Source of the DNA: Rotaria sordida
Lineage: Eukaryota; Rotifera; Eurotatoria; Philodinida; Philodinidae
DNA length: 64,000 nt
Direction: 5' to 3'
Assembly (NCBI GenBank): GCA_905250125.1
Contig: CAJNOL010000619.1
Coordinates: 1 to 64,000 of the forward strand
The notes below the pieces were generated by a model, which did no database searches, had not been told where the DNA came from, and saw only the letters and a program-made list of their open reading frames with translations. Within the stretch, counting starts at the first letter, position 1, and each line of letters opens with the position of its first letter. The position numbers and the translations under genes are program-made. Shown here in pieces: positions 11,572 through 23,505 of the stretch.

Positions 11572-13865
11572 ATGGGTCAACGAATGACACGTCGACAAGT
11601 TGATGAAGGTCTTGAATTATATGCACAAAAAAATTATGATGCTGCCATTAAAAAATGGACAACAGCATTACCTAAAATGAAAGATAATCGTTTACGTTTT
11701 TCTACACTTGGTCATTTAGCATCAGCATCACGTGATCGTGGTCGAAATAAAGATTATCTTGTTCATGCTGTACAACAAATTGATATAGCTCATGAACTTG
11801 ATGATAATGTACTTCGTGCTCAAGCTTATTTAAATTTATCACGTGCTAATGAAATGCTTGCTGATTATTTTAAAGCTGTAAGCTATTCACGTTTAGCTAT
11901 ACAATATTCACAAACAACGGATTCTATACAAGGTTATGCTTTACTTGTTATGGCTGATTCCTATATAGGTTTATGTAATTTTCCAAAAGTACTTGAATGT
12001 CTTGATAAATCGTTATATATTTCACATGAAAGTGAAGATCATTTAATGGAAATTCAAGTACTTAACACAATGGGAAAAGTATTTCTTGCATTAAAAGATT
12101 TTCCGAAAGCACTTGCATTTCAACGTCGTGCACATGAATTAGCTTTATCTAATGCTGTCTATGCCGGTGAACAAAATGCTAATATTAGTGCAAAATTTGT
12201 ACGTTTAACAAAATTAAAATTAGCAACACCATTAAGATTAATGGGTGATCTTCAAGGTGCAACTAAATGTGTTGAGGTTATTTACATAAAAATATTTATC
12301 TTCTTTTTTTATAGAATTTCAAAAAAAAAAAAAAGTAAATTATTTCTATTTATTATAATAGGAAGCAATGCGTTCAGCATCTAGTCTTGGCGATCGACCT
12401 GTTCAAGCGAAGTGTCTCGTATGTCTTGGAGATATTCAACGTTCTCAAAATAATAATGAGGTAGATAGAGAATCACATACAATTCGTGATGATAAATCGC
12501 TTTTGTGTGTGTTTTATATATATATTATTATTATTAAATAAACATCCCAGTGAGTTCAGGAAACGGCATGTTTCCGTTTTTAAGAATTTTTATTGTCTAA
12601 AACAAAAAGTCATTTATCATGATGAAATGCTTTTCTTTTTCTTTAACGAAAAATAGCCATCGAAATGTAATTAAATGTATGTGAACCTATTTAAACGATA
12701 AAATTTCCATTTCCTTAACTCATTGGAACCTAGTTTGACTTAAATATTTTTTATTATCTTTTATAATTATATATCAAGGTCGCTTGTAAAAAATATGAAG
12801 CAGCCATTCAAATGTTACAAGATATGAACGATCGATATAGTTCTACGCTTGCCATGCTTGGTCTTGTTAAGACTTTATTGGCACCCGATACACATACACA
12901 AATGGTAAGCGTTATTTTTCTTTCTTCTTTTACTTTATGTATAGACAATTGTCATTGTAATTTTCTATATGAATGAAAACTTATAATAATAAGAATGACA
13001 AATAAATATTCATAGATATATAACGACAAAACAAAAATGAAGAAGAATAATAAGAATGTTTTTCAAATTAACATCTTAATAAGTTTCTTTTGATGAATAA
13101 CTTATTCATGTCATCATTGGTACTACAATCATAACAATTAGATTTGATGAGAACATTGGTTTCTTTTCTTTTTATTTTGCTCGTAGGCGTACTAATGATA
13201 ATTAATTCATTTACTGTCTTAAATAAAAGAAAAACGAGACAGATAAGATCGGCTTTAAGGGATATTTTCTTTTTTTTTTTTGCTTCTATTATAAAACAAA
13301 TGAGTTCGACGTGCCCATTGACAATGATATTCTTTGATAAAACAAAAAGACATATTTGTAAGCACGTACAAAATCTAAATGAAAATGGATAGATAAATTT
13401 TAGTATCAAGAAAATTTTATTCTCTGTTTTATAGGCATCTGAAATTCTTGCAACAGCATTATCAACTGCAACATCAATGGGAAATAAATTAATGCAAGCT
13501 CGATGTCATTTATTAAATGAACGTATACTTACTTCTGATAATCAATTAGAAGACGCACGACAGGCATTTGAAATAGCACAACGTCTTTATCGAGAAATTG
13601 ATCTTATATGTACCATTTGTAAAGAACCTATGGGTATGTATCCAGATCAAATACAAATTTTAACATGTACACATATTTTTCATGAAAGGTAAAAGGAGAG
13701 AAAAAAAAGTAAACTTTTTAAATATATATATATATATTTTTTTCGTTAATTTTTAGATGTATTTTAAATTTATTACAAAGATGGACATATGAAGCACAAT
13801 CATGTCCTAAATGTAATAAAAGTGTTTTACATAGTAGAAGTTATATTGCACTATCTTTGTTCTGA
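11572..13865 (+). CDS. RAPSN: Rapsyn (acetylcholine-receptor clustering protein)
   Basis: Five exons: 11572-12276, 12362-12460, 12779-12904, 13435-13688, 13757-13865; 430 aa (vertebrate rapsyn 412). The start gives MGQ, the N-myristoylation signal of rapsyn. Residues ~6-340 form tetratricopeptide repeats; recognisable family stretches include YLNLSRANE and GDRPVQA. At 369 a RING-H2 finger begins (CTIC, then CTHIFHERC, then CPKC), ending near the C-terminus. Rapsyn is a peripheral membrane scaffold that clusters nicotinic receptors at the postsynaptic membrane, and its RING has E3-ligase activity. All introns keep phase, with standard GT-AG ends (intron 1 donor GTTATT is weak). An AATAAA lies at 13946. 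The convergent neighbour is an HADH relic. Identity is confident; the synaptic role is inferred from the family. Confidence 0.93.
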
Positions 13866-14020
13866 TATAATGAAATTTTTTTCTTTCTTTTTTTTTTTGA
13901 AAATTTATTTCAATTTGTTTTCTCGGTGAAATTTTGTAAAAAACAAATAAAAAAAGTTAATCATATGATAATATATTGATATTGACAATATCATAATTAT
14001 TTTTTTTTTTGGGATATTTA

Positions 14021-14525
14021 TTAAAAACTAACATCTATTTTTCTACCAAGTTTTCCTTCAGAAACAAGTTTATTTATTAAACTATATGTTTGAAATGTTG
14101 GTTCATCATGATAATATTTTTTGCCATCCATCAGTAATAAATTTAGATGTATCTAAACCTATATAATTCATTAATTCAATTGATCCCATGGGATAATCAT
14201 CGCCTAATTTCATTGCAATATCAATATCTATAATCGAAAATGAATAAATTATAAGAAATCTAAAATTAAAAATATCACCTTCAGCTGTTGTATCACTACG
14301 TCGAATCATTCGAACTGTTTCAGCATGATAAGGTATTAATAATCGATTAACAATGAAAATCTGGAATACAACGATTAAACAACAAAATTAATTATACTAT
14401 AACAAACTTTGCAAGAAACAGTCGTTTTTTTTTCTAATGCTTTATCATTGTTTGAAATGTTTCATCACTTGTTGATGATATACGAATGACTTCAAGTAAT
14501 TTCATAGCTGGTATAAGAAATAAAT
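14021..14525 (-). pseudogene. HADH: 3-hydroxyacyl-CoA dehydrogenase relic (C-terminal half)
   Basis: Three exon-like blocks read like the C-terminal domain of short-chain L-3-hydroxyacyl-CoA dehydrogenase (mitochondrial fatty-acid beta-oxidation). About 14525-14405 contains PAMKLLEVIR. 14360-14279 contains IVNRLLIPYHAE. 14227-14021 contains AMKLGDDYPMG, then GLDTSKFITDGW. The introns still have GT-AG ends. It is broken: a net frame change with loss of a few residues near 14440, and one surplus A in a short A-run (about 14120) that stops the frame just after DGWQK. Ignoring that base, the frame continues about 35 codons to TAA at 14021 but lacks the usual GFY ending. The NAD-binding N-terminal half is absent; repeat DNA abuts at ~14530. 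Best read as a 5'-truncated pseudogene. Confidence 0.8.
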
Positions 14526-14609
14526 AACGAGTACATCATAAATAATAGCACCATGTATATTTTCTATTTGTTTTAGTCATCTTTGCAGATAGAAAAACTG
14601 CACTTATGA

Positions 14610-15125
14610 GAAAAGTCCCCGAATGGATTAATCGCTTTTAAATTAAGAGTATGTGCAGTATGTAGACCCTAATGGATTATAAATATTTCGAAAAGGGTTG
14701 AAATCTATAGCTTATTGCGGTCGGCACATGACATTTTTATGGTATGTTTCAATACAATGAAGAGCATCAGGAAAACTGAATTTTTGAATTTCATCGCAAG
14801 ATACAGTCATGGTAAAAGTGCGCCTTTTACATCGTTTAGATACATCCGCAAATGCGATATTTTTAGTTCAGGATAAGAACAGATCAAATAGTCTGATACT
14901 ATTCTTGTTAATGCTTGTTCCTAGGCAAAATTTCAAGTCGAAATTCGAAAATCAGTTTTCTTAGTGTTCTTCATTCTATTGAATAATACCGGAAAAATGC
15001 ACTATATTGACAACAATCAGCTATAGACTCGAACTCGTTTCCTAGTACTCATAAACCATTAGGGTCTACATCATGCATACGCTTCCGGCTCAAAAGTAAT
15101 TAGTCAATTGAGAGACTTCTTTCAT
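14610..15125. repeat. Foldback element, family A copy 1
   Basis: Palindromic: GTAGACCCTAATGG near 14661 is matched by CCATTAGGGTCTAC near 15057, and ATCTATAGCTTATTG near 14702 by CAATCAGCTATAGA near 15013. The same order of motifs occurs in the copies near 23.2 kb and 33.9 kb. No coding potential. It abuts the truncated end of the HADH relic. Confidence 0.8.
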
Positions 15126-16371
15126 TAGTCTCAAAAGATTAACTATTCAATTGTCTACAAAATCATGTGAAAGCATTAGGTCTAATCTTAAAAGTCGTTT
15201 CGAGAACCGAATAGCACTTAGCGTCTCTAATTTGTATCCATTTCTAGTATACAATAAATCCTATTCATGTTTTTGTTCTCTATTACTTTAGTTTTTCGGA
15301 ATATATCTATTTATTATCTGGCAGTCGATCACCAGCTGTGTCTGGAAGTCATTATAGACCAATTATCCCATCATATACCGATACGTAGAAGGATCGGCCA
15401 TTTTCAATGAAAGTTTACGATAATCATCGCTTTGAATCAATATCAGAGTGACATATTCCAATGTAAAGTTTTGATCAGTTTGCAAGAAAGAAAGATGAAC
15501 AACTTATGATAGAAGTTGAAGCCTGTATTTAGTGAAAATGAGTATTTCTACTAAATATACGGTTTGCTACTCATTATAAAGAAGTTCGTTTCTATGTCAT
15601 ACTGTTCTTTGGAAGTATCTATTATTGCACATCATGTGAAAGATGTGTACCTATTAACATAATAAAGTTTCTATACCATGTCTCATTCGCCTAAAGCAAA
15701 GTACCGAAAATTGTTTGATAAACATTCTATAGAAATCAATAAATATTTTGAGACACTAAATGTTCTTCGATAACTTTTAAGATTAGATCTAATGTTGTCA
15801 GGTGATTTTATAGAATATTTTCGAGAAGACAAAAAAGAAAAAGAAAGTTTAACAGTAAAACAAAACAAACTTTGGTACAATTTGATGAATTTGTTTAAAT
15901 AATTTTTATTTTGTTTCAAGATTTTCAATAATAAAATCTGTTGATTTAACAGCATGATTAACATTTAAACTTGTTTTAATACAATTTTTAATATCATTTT
16001 AATATTTTTTACCATTTTTCTTGATCTTTATCAATTTTTTAAAATTATATGCTTTAAATTTGTTTCAATTATATTTAAATTTTTATCAAGAAATTCTTAT
16101 TTTTTTTGATCAATAAGTATAACTTGATGATTAGTTGTAGCCGCAACCTATTCGAAAATTTTTAACTACAAAAAATTTATTTTAATAAAAACTTGCTTGT
16201 GCTATTTCTGAACCCATTAGATCACTTCCAATGATAGTTACTGTTTTAATAGTTCCTCGAAGTGAACTAGTTATCTAAAAAAGTAAATAATTTTTCGTTG
16301 CTTTTTATTGTTTTTTCTTCTTTTTAAAATCTTATTTAACAAAAAAAGACACCTATTATTTAAAAAACGAG
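15126..16371. other. Intergenic
   Basis: No gene recognised. From about 15700 onward the sequence becomes very T/A-rich. The 3' end of the IAP-like gene lies at its right border. Confidence 0.4.
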
Positions 16372-19300
16372 TTACATTAGTACACGTGAATGTATTGTTG
16401 CTGGTCGACGACAATAACAACATTCTTCATGTTGTTGTTCAGTTAATTTTGCAAAACATTCACCACACATGGGACAATGTTGACATGGATTATATTCATA
16501 TGTAGCTACATTTCCATAACATATTTGACAATTATCTTCAATTATATCCGAATTATGTGTTGTTGAACGTGACATACTTCGACTTGTCATTGTTGATAAT
16601 CGTGAATTAATTCGTTTTACTGGTATACGACTATTTTTACTTACTGATGGACCTTAAATTTTGATTATATGTATACAAGAGATGATGCAAAAATTTTCTA
16701 TTAATTTTGTTTTTCACTATAGCATGATAACAAGTCGTCCTAGAGATTTAATAGTTTTCTTGTTAGAAAGAGTAATGTCTCTGCTAAAAATTGTTTAAAA
16801 TTATTCTATTCAAAATATTTATCGAAGACTGACAAGTTCTTTTCATGCTTCTGGAATATAGAAGAAAATCTTCGTCTATTAAGAAACTTGGTGTTTTTTT
16901 TTCTATCGTTTATCGGGTATTGTAGCGCTACGATAGGGCATAGTAGACAGGTCAAAATAAAATTTTTCAAGTTATTGATTGACAAGAGAATCTTTGCAGA
17001 TGTCAAATTACTTTTCGACCAGAACAGTGTTCATTTGATGAATATTAATGAGTGATAGAAAAGTTTAGAATGGTTTGGTTTTTCGGATCTGCGTTCTTGA
17101 TATATTGAAATTTTACCGGACTTTTCCATCCTCTTCACGCCATGCAGAAAATCGACTTTCAACTTTCGACTTCAAACTTTGCATCAACAAAGTTTTCGAT
17201 GTGATTAGTTGATTGCTCAACTAGTATTTCCTTTCTGGAGATGTAAATATATGAACAAAAATTTCAATATCTCAAGAACACAAAGGTACGGAAAACCAAA
17301 TCATTCTAGGCTTTTCTATTACTCGCTAGTGCTCATCGAATGAACATCGTCTTAGTCGAAAAGCGATTTGACATCTGAAGATGTTCTCTCATGAGGTCGA
17401 AATAGAAGTTTTTCTAACAATTCAACTCAACGCAGTTGCATAAAAAAATTCTAATGAATACATATGTTCTATTCAGATCAAGGAATACAGGCTGATTCCA
17501 TCAGATCGCTGTCTGTTCTGATCGAAACTAGAAGAATTTGACCATCAGATCCAATCACTGAATTCCTGCTTCCAAGTTCCTACATTTTTCCCGAACTTCC
17601 CGACCGAAAATATACGAATCTGGATTCCAGAATCATTAGCCTGAATTGTTTTCCTCCATTGAACGAGTTAGAAAGAATTTTATTGTTATTCATCGCATAA
17701 GAGAAAAAATCTGTTTCCTTGATGTCACGATATAACGAAGCTTATTTACTATAGAATACTTTCGAATATTTATATAACAATAGCAGCAGACTTCAAAACA
17801 AGGTCATGGCTGAAGCAAATATCATTGATAACAGATGAGTATATTATAAGAGATATTTATGCTTCACAATAGATATCCCATCAATCCACCGGAACAAATG
17901 ATATGTATGATATTACGCTAGTTGATAAGTATCAATGAATTTTGTACTTATGACCCAAAAGAATAGGAAAACACATCAGTACATTGAGAGCATATATACA
18001 TAAATTATATATACTCATTAAAGAAAGAAAAGAAGAAAATAGCTATAAGATGGTGCGAATGCATGAGAAATATATATATATATATACATATAAGTAAATT
18101 GATCTGATAGCAACAATTTTCAAAATTTCTTTAAGTTAAATTGCATTGCATTCGCAGATCTTGAAAAAAAAGACTTACAATTCAGTGATCTCCAAAATTT
18201 TGTTTCGACTCAATTCAACTAGACTCATGAATTGAATTAAGTTGCTCGGTTTTGGTTCGATTAGAGTTTAGTGTAATCCTCTACAAAAGCACATTATATA
18301 AAACAGAATATTAGACATTATGAGAAAAAACTTCATTGAATGTTGTAGAGGACGTATAATGTGTCTAAAAATTTTGAAAGCCAAGTGCAAGACAAAAATC
18401 CACTTCAAGAAAACTATCGAATCTCTACGACGAGTTTTTGTCCCCGCTATACTGAAAACAACATTTAATGTAGAACTTTCGCATCGTCTTTGTTGTGTAT
18501 ATACAATTTAACAAAATTTTCATACCAGTTTTATCGAAAACAATACATTTAATTTTTTGTGTACCAATCCTTTCATATTTATGTTTTGCATGTGGAGCTA
18601 AAAATAGTTAGAACACAAAAAAACATTGATTAATTTATAAATACATTAAATATATATACTTCGCGGAGATTCTTTCAAGACTCGTTCGATATACGATATA
18701 CCACGTTTTTCTGTTATATAATCACATAATGGATGAAATGTTGCATGTTCTTCAAATGGACAATCACTAAAATTGAATTGAATCAAAGTAAACAATGAAT
18801 TATAAATATGAATATTATTTACCGTGGTTCAAAATCAACAAATTTATTACCACAATAATAACAACATACTTTACCATTACCCAAATAAATAAAACCAGCA
18901 TTAGCCATTGCTACATTAGACAGAATACTACCACTTGGATACACCCAATTAGATTGAAATGATTGAATACGTTTTTCTATTACTGCATACGATGGATATT
19001 CTGGATAACGCATATGACTTACATTCTATAGAAAAAAATTGTTTTTGAAAATAAAGATTATCAAAAAAAAAAAGAACAAAATTTCATACCATGCTGACAT
19101 TTGGATACAGTCCACCTAGTTCTCGTCTAACCCATAGACACCATGAATGATTTTTATCTATAAATTGTCCACTTTCATGCCTATGTACACGCATTGCTGT
19201 CCATGGTTCATCATTTAATGGTGAACCAGGAATAGGTGGTCGTACATGTGTTATATTTTCAAATTTTTGTTCAGTTAATTCAACAACACACCATGGACAT

Positions 19301-21748
19301 TTAATAACAGTACCTTCAGCATTTAAATAAAATCCGGCATAAGCAAGTTCTTCAATCTTAAATTGAGCAAAAGTTTTACGATTTTGTTTTTTAAATGAAT
19401 CTAATCGATTTGATTCGTATGCAAAAAATGCCCGAGGATCAATGGGTGAAATATCAGTACGAGCAATATCAATGGGTGGTGATTTTGATTCTGCAGCCAA
19501 TTGTTTAAATGGATTTGTTTGGTCTGTCAGAATAGGTGATGTCCACCGGCCTTGACTATCACTAGTAATAACATCAGTACAAGCTTGTGCTGTTGTTAAT
19601 GATGAATCATGAGATGTTGTTGTAGATGATGGTGATGTTGGTGAATGAATCGGTGAGGTATGATCGATAAATTGTGCTTTAAAAGGTGTAGCAACAGTTT
19701 CATAACCATCACCATCACCATCAGATTCAGCAGAATAATCAGATATATTAGCTTCAATTGCAAATGTATGATCATAAATGCCTGGTGTAGTTGAAACAGA
19801 TGAGAAAGAATCTCGAGTAGGTCGACTTGATGTTGATGATAATTGTGTATTATATGACTGTTGATATTCTATTTCATCTTATAAAAAAAAGAAAAGATTA
19901 GATAAGAAAATATATAATTTAATTTTAAGAATAAAAATTACCTAATTTCGTACGATCAAATAATACTTGTGCTATGTATTTAAAACCTAATATTTCTTTT
20001 ACCCATTCACATGTTGGATAAAAATGTGCATGTAACTTTTGTATATCATATTGAGAATATTTTCTAAGTAGATTTTTATCATTAATCGGTAATGAATTTC
20101 CACATTGAAAACATCTCATACGTTTCATTGCTAAATAAAAATATATTTATTTAACAAATAATCTAAATAAAAAAAAAACAAACATACTATCAAGAAAAAA
20201 TCCAGCTTCAGCTCTTTCACGTATAAAATTATCCAAAACTTTATGACGTTCTTGATAAATTTCAAATGTTTTAATTCGATCAAATATAGATTGATGTTCT
20301 GGATATTCTGGAAAACGTTCACGATCTGGTATAACAATATTCGTTGGACATCGTGCTCGAACCATAATACAATCAACAGTTGAAGATTTTTTTAATTGTT
20401 TAGCTAAATTTCGATGTTGAGACATAATTGATGAATCTATTTTTGGTTGAATTAAAACTGCACAAAATGCACAACGAATATTATTTGTATTTTTAAAACG
20501 ATAAAAACCACATGCAGCTAATTCTCGACATAAATGTTGATCACAATCATTTTCAAATGATAAACCATCAAGTGTTTGTAAACGCCATTTTTCATTAACA
20601 CATTGAAAATCACCTGTTTCTGTACTAAGAATTGCTTGAATTATTTCACAATTACCTCGACGTCGTTTATGTGTACCAAATGCTGTCATACCATGATGCC
20701 ATTCATCAACTTCAAGATCACACATATAACATTTTACTTTTAATTCTTCACCTAAATAATAAAAACCAGTTTGAGCTAAATCTTTAGGTAATACTGGAGC
20801 ATAACTAGGCCAATTTTCAAATGTTGATAAACATTCATCAATTGATTGAGGTTTATTAGAATTTTTTACTGCTTTTGATGTCATAGGATTACGAAGACGA
20901 CGTTCTAAAAACAAAATTTAATTCATTTTATTGATTATTATATCATTTACCTTGATCAGATACAACATGTAAATAACCAGCATTAGCAACGAATTTTCCA
21001 CCAGCTATATATGTAATAAAACGACATGGAAAAAATCGAGCATGTTCAAGTTGAACAATATTTTTATTTGTATCATGAATTGCTTCTGACCAATTCGTTA
21101 ATATATTACCACAATAAAAACAAGTAACACCATCATCAGGACCTAAAATTTCGAATTTTTATTTTTAATATAAAAAGTAAAAAAAAACAAAAACAAAAGT
21201 CTTGTACCTGAAAAATAGAATCCCTGTTTAGCTAATAATGGTGGTGTAACAAAAGTATTTTCTCCTTGTTGTAAATAAGGCGATGAATGAAATGTTTGAA
21301 GACGTACATTATAATCACTAAAATCTGGTTGTTCAGCATCATCCCATTGTAATTTTTCTCCTTGTTGAGATATTAATGATGGATGAAGATCATCAATATT
21401 TGTAGCTGATTCACATAATAAAAATGCACAACGTTTACCAAGATAAGAAACTTTTTCTCGATGTAATTTTCGAAAATAATTTGAAGCATATATAGCATTA
21501 TCATCTAAAGATGTTAAATCAATAGTAATACCACATTGTGGACATAGACATTTTGTTTCACGATAGATAAAACCAGCAAGAGCTAATTGATGACGTGTTA
21601 TTAATGGAAAATTTAATAAACTAAATAAATCTAATAGAAATTTATGAACAAATCACATAAATAATTACCTAGAAAATGTTTCAAATCGATATTTTTCTGA
21701 TGCATTAATATGATCAATAACAGGTGTTTCTAATACTGTTGCCGTCAT
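16372..21748 (-). CDS. Multi-BIR inhibitor-of-apoptosis-like protein with RING
   Basis: Ten exons: 21748-21669, 21620-21208, 21142-20951, 20904-20188, 20130-19942, 19877-19090, 19025-18823, 18766-18660, 18597-18526, 16652-16372; all phases close to 1013 aa. About seven BIR-type zinc modules follow one another, near residues 35-95, 140-215, 249-314, 340-425, 440-520, 660-760 and 800-880. The third (CYMC, W, then H-x6-C), fifth and seventh (CYYC, then EHATFHPLC) are canonical. The first, fourth and sixth have altered His-Cys spacing. A Ser/Thr-rich linker (~531-650) separates five and six. A RING (CQIC...CQHCPMC...CYC) spans ~962-1000. IAPs bind caspases or IAP-antagonists through BIRs and ubiquitinate via the RING. 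Known animal IAPs usually carry one to three BIRs, so this is expanded. The RING exon is 1.87 kb away; its join is in phase but unproven. Confidence 0.82.
16978..17395. repeat. Foldback element in IAP intron 9
   Basis: Inverted arms: CAGATGTCAAATTACTTTTC near 16998 pairs with the complement of GAAAAGCGATTTGACATCTG near 17358, and AAAAGTTTAGAATGGTTTGG near 17059 pairs with CCAAATCATTCTAGGCTTTT near 17297. The loop centre is near 17185. Non-coding. Confidence 0.8.
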
Positions 21749-22588
21749 TATCAGTTACAGTTGGTAAAAGTTTCACATTATCAATTGGTAAATCGTTAAC
21801 ATTTAAAATATTTGATAGTCTAAAAGTAGATATTAAAAATATATTATTGATTATATATATATATATATATAATATTTTTTTTCTTTCAACAAGGAAAAAA
21901 CATATTTGCGTCAATAAATACGATTTACGTTTTCGTCGTTCTTTTCTTTAGTCATGTCAGTCAACGTAAAAATCTTCGAAACCAATGTAGATGAATAAAT
22001 TAAAATTTTCATTTTCAGTCTGGCAAATCATTTTCTTTTTCGTTTTCGTATACATGACATCATTAAAATTTCAATACTTAGAGCAAGCAAAATTACACTA
22101 AGTTATGTCTTTCTCCTTTTGCTTTTTCTTTCAAAGTCCATATTTAATAAATATCAAAGTGAATAATAGTAACAACAAAAATCATGCATTCATCTGAATA
22201 AAGAGTCTTTATATACTAGAATAAATATTTTATTTCTCTCAGCATACGACGCCTAGATGGGTTTAAGAATCAATTAAATCAATATTCGGTTACACGAGTA
22301 CGCAAACCTTTTTTATTGTAATAAAAAAGAAAAAGAAAATAACAGTTCCTTAATACAGAAATTTTTGCACCGAGCCGAAGTTGACCTCATTAATACATAT
22401 TAAGGACTTATTTTTAACAAGGGAACTATACTAAATGACACCCATCATTTGAGATCATATTGGATCCATAGGCAAATTTCAATGAGATTATCAAATGTCT
22501 CAAAGGGTTCGTCTCCATTTTAGGTACCTCATGAAATACTAAATAACGGAGTTTCGATCCAAAGCTTTTACCCAAGGATATGTATATT
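21749..22588. other. Upstream region of IAP-like gene
   Basis: Contains a TA microsatellite (about 21857-21870) and, on the minus strand, an acceptor-like CTACTTTTAG at about 21822-21831, about 70-80 nt before the ATG, which suggests a spliced or trans-spliced 5'UTR. Otherwise unremarkable. Confidence 0.4.
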
Positions 22589-22745
22589 GATTCTTAGAAT
22601 ATCCGAAAATAATTTTTCTTCGTCGAGTTATTCAATTTTCAAGCGAACTCAGTTTTTGTGACGCAAGACTATTTTTGGAAATTTAATATATCGATGAAGG
22701 AATATTATTTTCGGCTGAAACTGTCAGGATATTCTAAGGATCATT
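22589..22745. repeat. Short foldback
   Basis: The stretch beginning GATTCTTAGAATATCCGAAA at about 22590 is repeated inverted at about 22700-22744 (CGGCTGAAACTG then GGATATTCTAAGGATCA), with a second pairing between TTCTTCGTCGA and TCGATGAAGGAA. Short, diverged and non-coding. Confidence 0.65.
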
Positions 22746-22857
22746 AAAAGTATCTATAGGAAAAATTTGAGATTGAAATTCCTTAATTTGACTTTTCAGA
22801 AACTACTTACACATGAATCGAACATCTAGTAAATCGGTAAATACCTCAGCATCAAAA

Positions 22858-23505
22858 GCGCATAAGGACAAACCATTTTAGGCTTCTGTTAATCACACTG
22901 GCGACGAAGCCTTCCAACTGTTTAATTGCTTTTGAGTTTAGATTGTATGACCTATGTAAATTCAAATCAACTATGAATACCTTGAAAAGAGTTCGCGCTC
23001 CTAGCTTATAAATGCCGAAATACGGCATTTTTATGGTAGTTTTCGAATGAATGTCGTGATAAAAGAAAAACTGATATACGAATTTCAACTTGAAACTTTA
23101 CATAGAGATACACTTCAACAAGAGTAGTTTATTATAAAAGTTCCAGGTCTTTTGATTTGCTTCTATCCTGAAAGAAAAAAATCAAATCTGCTGGCTTCTA
23201 TGAGTGATGTAAAAGTCACGCTATTACCATAGTTGTATCTTAGGATAGGAACAACAATTAGATCTGAAACTATTCTCGTTAACGCCTGTCTCTATGTAAA
23301 GTTTCAAGTCAAAATTTGAAAATCAGTTTTTCTGATACCATAGCATTCATTTAAAAAATATTGTAAAAGTGCAGTATCTCCTCTTCAATAAACTAAGAGC
23401 ACAAACTATCTTCAAGAGTATTCATAGTTCATTTGAGTCTACCAAATGCATACAGTCTATACTCAAAAGCAATTATACAGCCGGAAGATTTTCCTCATGC
23501 GACCT
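22858..23505. repeat. Foldback element, family A copy 2 (most complete)
   Basis: Palindrome of about 650 bp. Outer pair: CCTTCCAACTG, then AATTGCTTTTGAG near 22925, against CTCAAAAGCAATTATACAG then CCGGAAG near 23462. Inner pair: TTGAAACTTTACATAGAGA near 23091 against TCTCTATGTAAAGTTTCAAG near 23289. The centre is near 23200. Motif order matches the copies near 14.8 and 33.9 kb. No coding capacity, so any transposase would be supplied elsewhere. Confidence 0.85.
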
